This document shows, one piece after another, positions 62,060-64,000 of a stretch of DNA of 64,000 bases. The stretch is taken from assembly GCA_963977525.1 (NCBI GenBank), contig CAXBPC010000003.1, forward strand, positions 159,590-223,589, written 5' to 3'. The notes under the pieces were generated by a model. The model had not been told where the DNA came from and ran no database searches. It worked only from the letters and a program-made list of their open reading frames with translations. Origin of the DNA: Ancylomarina sp963977525 (lineage in GTDB: Bacteria; Bacteroidota; Bacteroidia; Bacteroidales; Marinifilaceae). Each line of letters starts with the position of its first letter. Within the stretch, counting starts at the first letter, position 1. The position numbers and the translations under genes were made by a program.

Positions 62060-62890
62060 ATGAAACGCTCGATTGAGCTTTCTGGTAAAAGTTTGAGCAC
62101 GCTTACCAATTATGCCCGTTGTTTGGCAACAATGACGCTTTATTTTAAGTGTTCACCTCTTGATCTAGACTCAGAACAAGTACTGGATTACCTTCATTAT
62201 CTACAGTCGCAAAAGAAAACACCATCCTCTTCCTATTTTAAGCATACTCTTTATGGCTTACGATTTGTTTATAAACTCTATAAGAAGGAACCTTTACTTC
62301 ACAGCTTACCTTCTCTTAAAAAAGTCCACAAACTCCCTGTTATTTTAAGTGTTCCGGAAATCAGACGGTTGATTGCAGCCCCAAAACTCCTAAAACACAG
62401 AATGCTGATTGCCTTAATGTATGGGTGTGGTTTACGTCGTTCAGAATTGATGAATCTTAAGATTACGGATGCCGATTTGGACAGGAAAATGTTACACATC
62501 AGAGAAGGGAAAGGTCGAAAGGATAGGTATGTTCCTTTGGGTGATAATCTGTCCTACGGCATAGGAAAATACCTTGCAACTGTAAGTCCTTACATTTGGC
62601 TTTTTAATGGGAATGGTCCAGATGGTACACTCCGACACTTTTCGGCAAATGGAGTTCGATGGGTTATTAATGAAGCTCGAAAGAAATCGGGAATCCAGAA
62701 ACAGATCAGCTCCCATATTCTTCGGCATACCTACGCCACACATCTTCTGGAAATGGGCACCGATATCATGACCTTAAAAGATCTACTGGGACATATTGAT
62801 ATCAAAACCACCATGCTCTATTTGCATACCTGTAATCTGGATAAACGGAAGGCTTTTTCGCCTATGGATAAAATCTATAAGCCTAAATAG
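62060..62890 (+). CDS. tyrosine recombinase/integrase of the IS91-type element (copy 2)
   Basis: 276 aa with all catalytic residues intact (Arg in GCGLRRSEL, HILRHTYATH, LLGHIDIKTTMLYLH). Five amino-acid differences from copy 1 fall in one short stretch (ATVSPY for AAVGPY, TLR for MAQ, about residues 174-196). The many silent changes around them show a patch of different ancestry under selection for protein function. Both leader frames upstream are conserved. Confidence 0.92.
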   Translation: MKRSIELSGKSLSTLTNYARCLATMTLYFKCSPLDLDSEQVLDYLHYLQSQKKTPSSSYFKHTLYGLRFVYKLYKKEPLLHSLPSLKKVHKLPVILSVPEIRRLIAAPKLLKHRMLIALMYGCGLRRSELMNLKITDADLDRKMLHIREGKGRKDRYVPLGDNLSYGIGKYLATVSPYIWLFNGNGPDGTLRHFSANGVRWVINEARKKSGIQKQISSHILRHTYATHLLEMGTDIMTLKDLLGHIDIKTTMLYLHTCNLDKRKAFSPMDKIYKPK

Positions 62891-62892
62891 TG

Positions 62893-64000
62893 ATGAAGGC
62901 CAAACATGAGGTGGCTGATATCTTAAGAAGGAATCACCATAACTTGGAGCATATAGTCCCCAATCGATGGAAGAGAAGAACGCTATATGCCATCGAAATT
63001 TGTAGAACTGCTGCTTTGGGCGGACATATTGACTTATGCCTAAACTCTGATTGTCATCAAACCCACATCAGTTACAACTCTTGCAGGAATCGTCATTGCC
63101 CAAAATGTCAGGGACACAAACGTCAGCAGTGGATACTCGCACGCGAAAGCCAGTTGATAAATACCGCTTACTATCACATGGTTTTTACCTTGCCATCGGA
63201 GCTGAATAAACTCACATTTACAAATCAGAAAATAGTCTATACCATTCTCTTTAAAACGGCTTGGAGCGTAGTTAGAGACTTTGCTGCCAATCCCAAATTT
63301 ATAGGTGGGAAAGCGGGTATGATTAGTATTCTTCACAGCTGGGGGCAAAACCTGTCCTTTCATCCACATCTGCACTGCATTGTGCCTGGTGGTGGAATTA
63401 ACCCCAATAAAAAATGGAAAACGGCCAAGGGGAAGGATAAATATCTTTTTCCTGTGAAAGCCATCAGCAAAGTCTTTCGAGCACGTTTTATTGAGCAAGT
63501 ACGACTACATTTTAATTTAGAATCAGAGCTCTACAAACAACTGTTTCAGAAGAAATGGGTGGTGTATTGCAAACGTCCCTTCTTTGGGCCTAAACAGGTT
63601 ATCGAATACTTGGGCAGATACACGCACAAGGTTGCCATTAGCAACCATAGACTGGTTGACACCTCGAAGGGTAAAGTCACTTTTATGGCGAAAGATTACA
63701 GGCATGGTGGCAAGAAACAACCTGTAAGCTTAACAGATACGGAATTTATACGAAGGTTCTCCTTACACATTTTACCAAAGGGATTTACACGCATTCGTCA
63801 CTATGGCATTCTTTCGAGTTCGCTCAAAGCCGACATATTGCCCATTTTGCATCAGCAATTAGGGCTGATTATTATTTGCCCTAAACAGGAAAGTAAACAT
63901 CGAATTTGCCCTAGCTGCCAAAAAGGTGAGCTCATCACCATCCGATATTTCGACAACCGAGGGCCTCCGAAAAACATCAAACCTCTTAATGGATCAATCA
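62893..64000 (+). CDS. IS91-family transposase (copy 2, 3' end outside the window)
   Basis: The first 369 codons from the ATG at 62893 are present. The zinc region, the HUH motif (HPHLHCIVPGG) and the Y-xxx-Y pair are intact, so the copy looks functional. Sequence is near-identical to copy 1 up to about 63860. After that, several silent changes and one Asp-to-Asn change appear. The stop codon would fall about 29 bp beyond the edge. Confidence 0.9.
   Translation, partial: MKAKHEVADILRRNHHNLEHIVPNRWKRRTLYAIEICRTAALGGHIDLCLNSDCHQTHISYNSCRNRHCPKCQGHKRQQWILARESQLINTAYYHMVFTLPSELNKLTFTNQKIVYTILFKTAWSVVRDFAANPKFIGGKAGMISILHSWGQNLSFHPHLHCIVPGGGINPNKKWKTAKGKDKYLFPVKAISKVFRARFIEQVRLHFNLESELYKQLFQKKWVVYCKRPFFGPKQVIEYLGRYTHKVAISNHRLVDTSKGKVTFMAKDYRHGGKKQPVSLTDTEFIRRFSLHILPKGFTRIRHYGILSSSLKADILPILHQQLGLIIICPKQESKHRICPSCQKGELITIRYFDNRGPPKNIKPLNGSI

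Larger units (their letters stand above)
61908..64000 (+). mobile_element. IS91-type element, copy 2 (truncated by the window edge)
   Basis: Same orientation and gene order as copy 1, offset by 3,033 bp. The two are almost identical from about 61984 onward, except for a strongly divergent patch (62499-62749) and a weaker one at the right end (from about 63861). The copy continues beyond 64000, about 29 bp short of the transposase stop. Confidence 0.85.

Noticed and set aside
1..64000. rRNA, tRNA and known riboswitches
   Set aside because: All intergenic regions were read for cloverleaf, rRNA-like or common riboswitch patterns and none was convincing. A covariance-model scan could still find short RNAs.

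Overview
The window is chromosomal DNA from an AT-rich member of the Bacteroidota, probably a marine or anaerobic Marinilabiliales-type organism (order-level placement is inference). Supporting signs are a Por-secretion-tail (type IX secretion) protein, a TonB-dependent receptor with a carboxypeptidase-D-like N-terminus, many lipoproteins, a split 5'-nucleotidase, AT-rich leaders without clear Shine-Dalgarno sequences, and several promoters of the Bacteroidota TTTG / TAnnTTTG type. No rRNA, tRNA or CRISPR array was recognised.

Layout. 1-5,040: split 5'-nucleotidase, DinB, a MATE exporter and the tRNA-modifying enzyme MnmD. 5,255-7,800: a folding cluster of two FKBP isomerases, a cyclophilin and a DUF3127 protein. 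7,870-9,605: an ECF sigma factor, a likely membrane partner and a DUF6249 membrane protein. The sigma gene and the DUF6249 gene are preceded by the same ECF-type promoter motif, facing opposite ways. 9,690-18,640: M64 peptidase, MscS channel, PQ-loop protein, chalcone-isomerase-like protein, a KAS III enzyme, a membrane-anchored reductive-dehalogenase-like protein, a sodium symporter and RecR. 18,870-29,190: E2 acyltransferase, a TPR/PD40/SPOR-like envelope protein, a GNAT enzyme, and a leftward operon of a 16-repeat TPR-like protein, an SpmA-SpmB-like fusion and an S4 protein. 29,480-40,180: a NACHT-type STAND NTPase with an N-terminal HTH-like module, an orphan LytTR regulator, RecQ, a gate-domain membrane protein, MutS2 and a TPR protein. 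40,490-53,550: AgcS symporter, OB-fold lipoprotein, TonB receptor, AqpZ, an active/inactive M16 peptidase pair, a PAP2 phosphatase and an LtaS-like membrane sulfatase.

53,600-64,000 is accessory DNA. It holds a solo HhH/PD-(D/E)XK-like nuclease, a fumarase, a T9SS cargo protein and a small membrane protein. Cassette-like inverted repeats lie among them. Two copies of an IS91-type element, each carrying a tyrosine recombinase and a Y2-type HUH transposase, lie about 3 kb apart; the second runs off the window.

The most unusual signals are three intergenic arrays at 1,440, 14,685 and 42,398 with unrelated sequences but the same strict 21-bp (or 42-bp) period; the ECF promoter pair; the mosaic divergence and conserved leader hairpin of the two IS copies; and attC-like folds around single genes in the last 10 kb.
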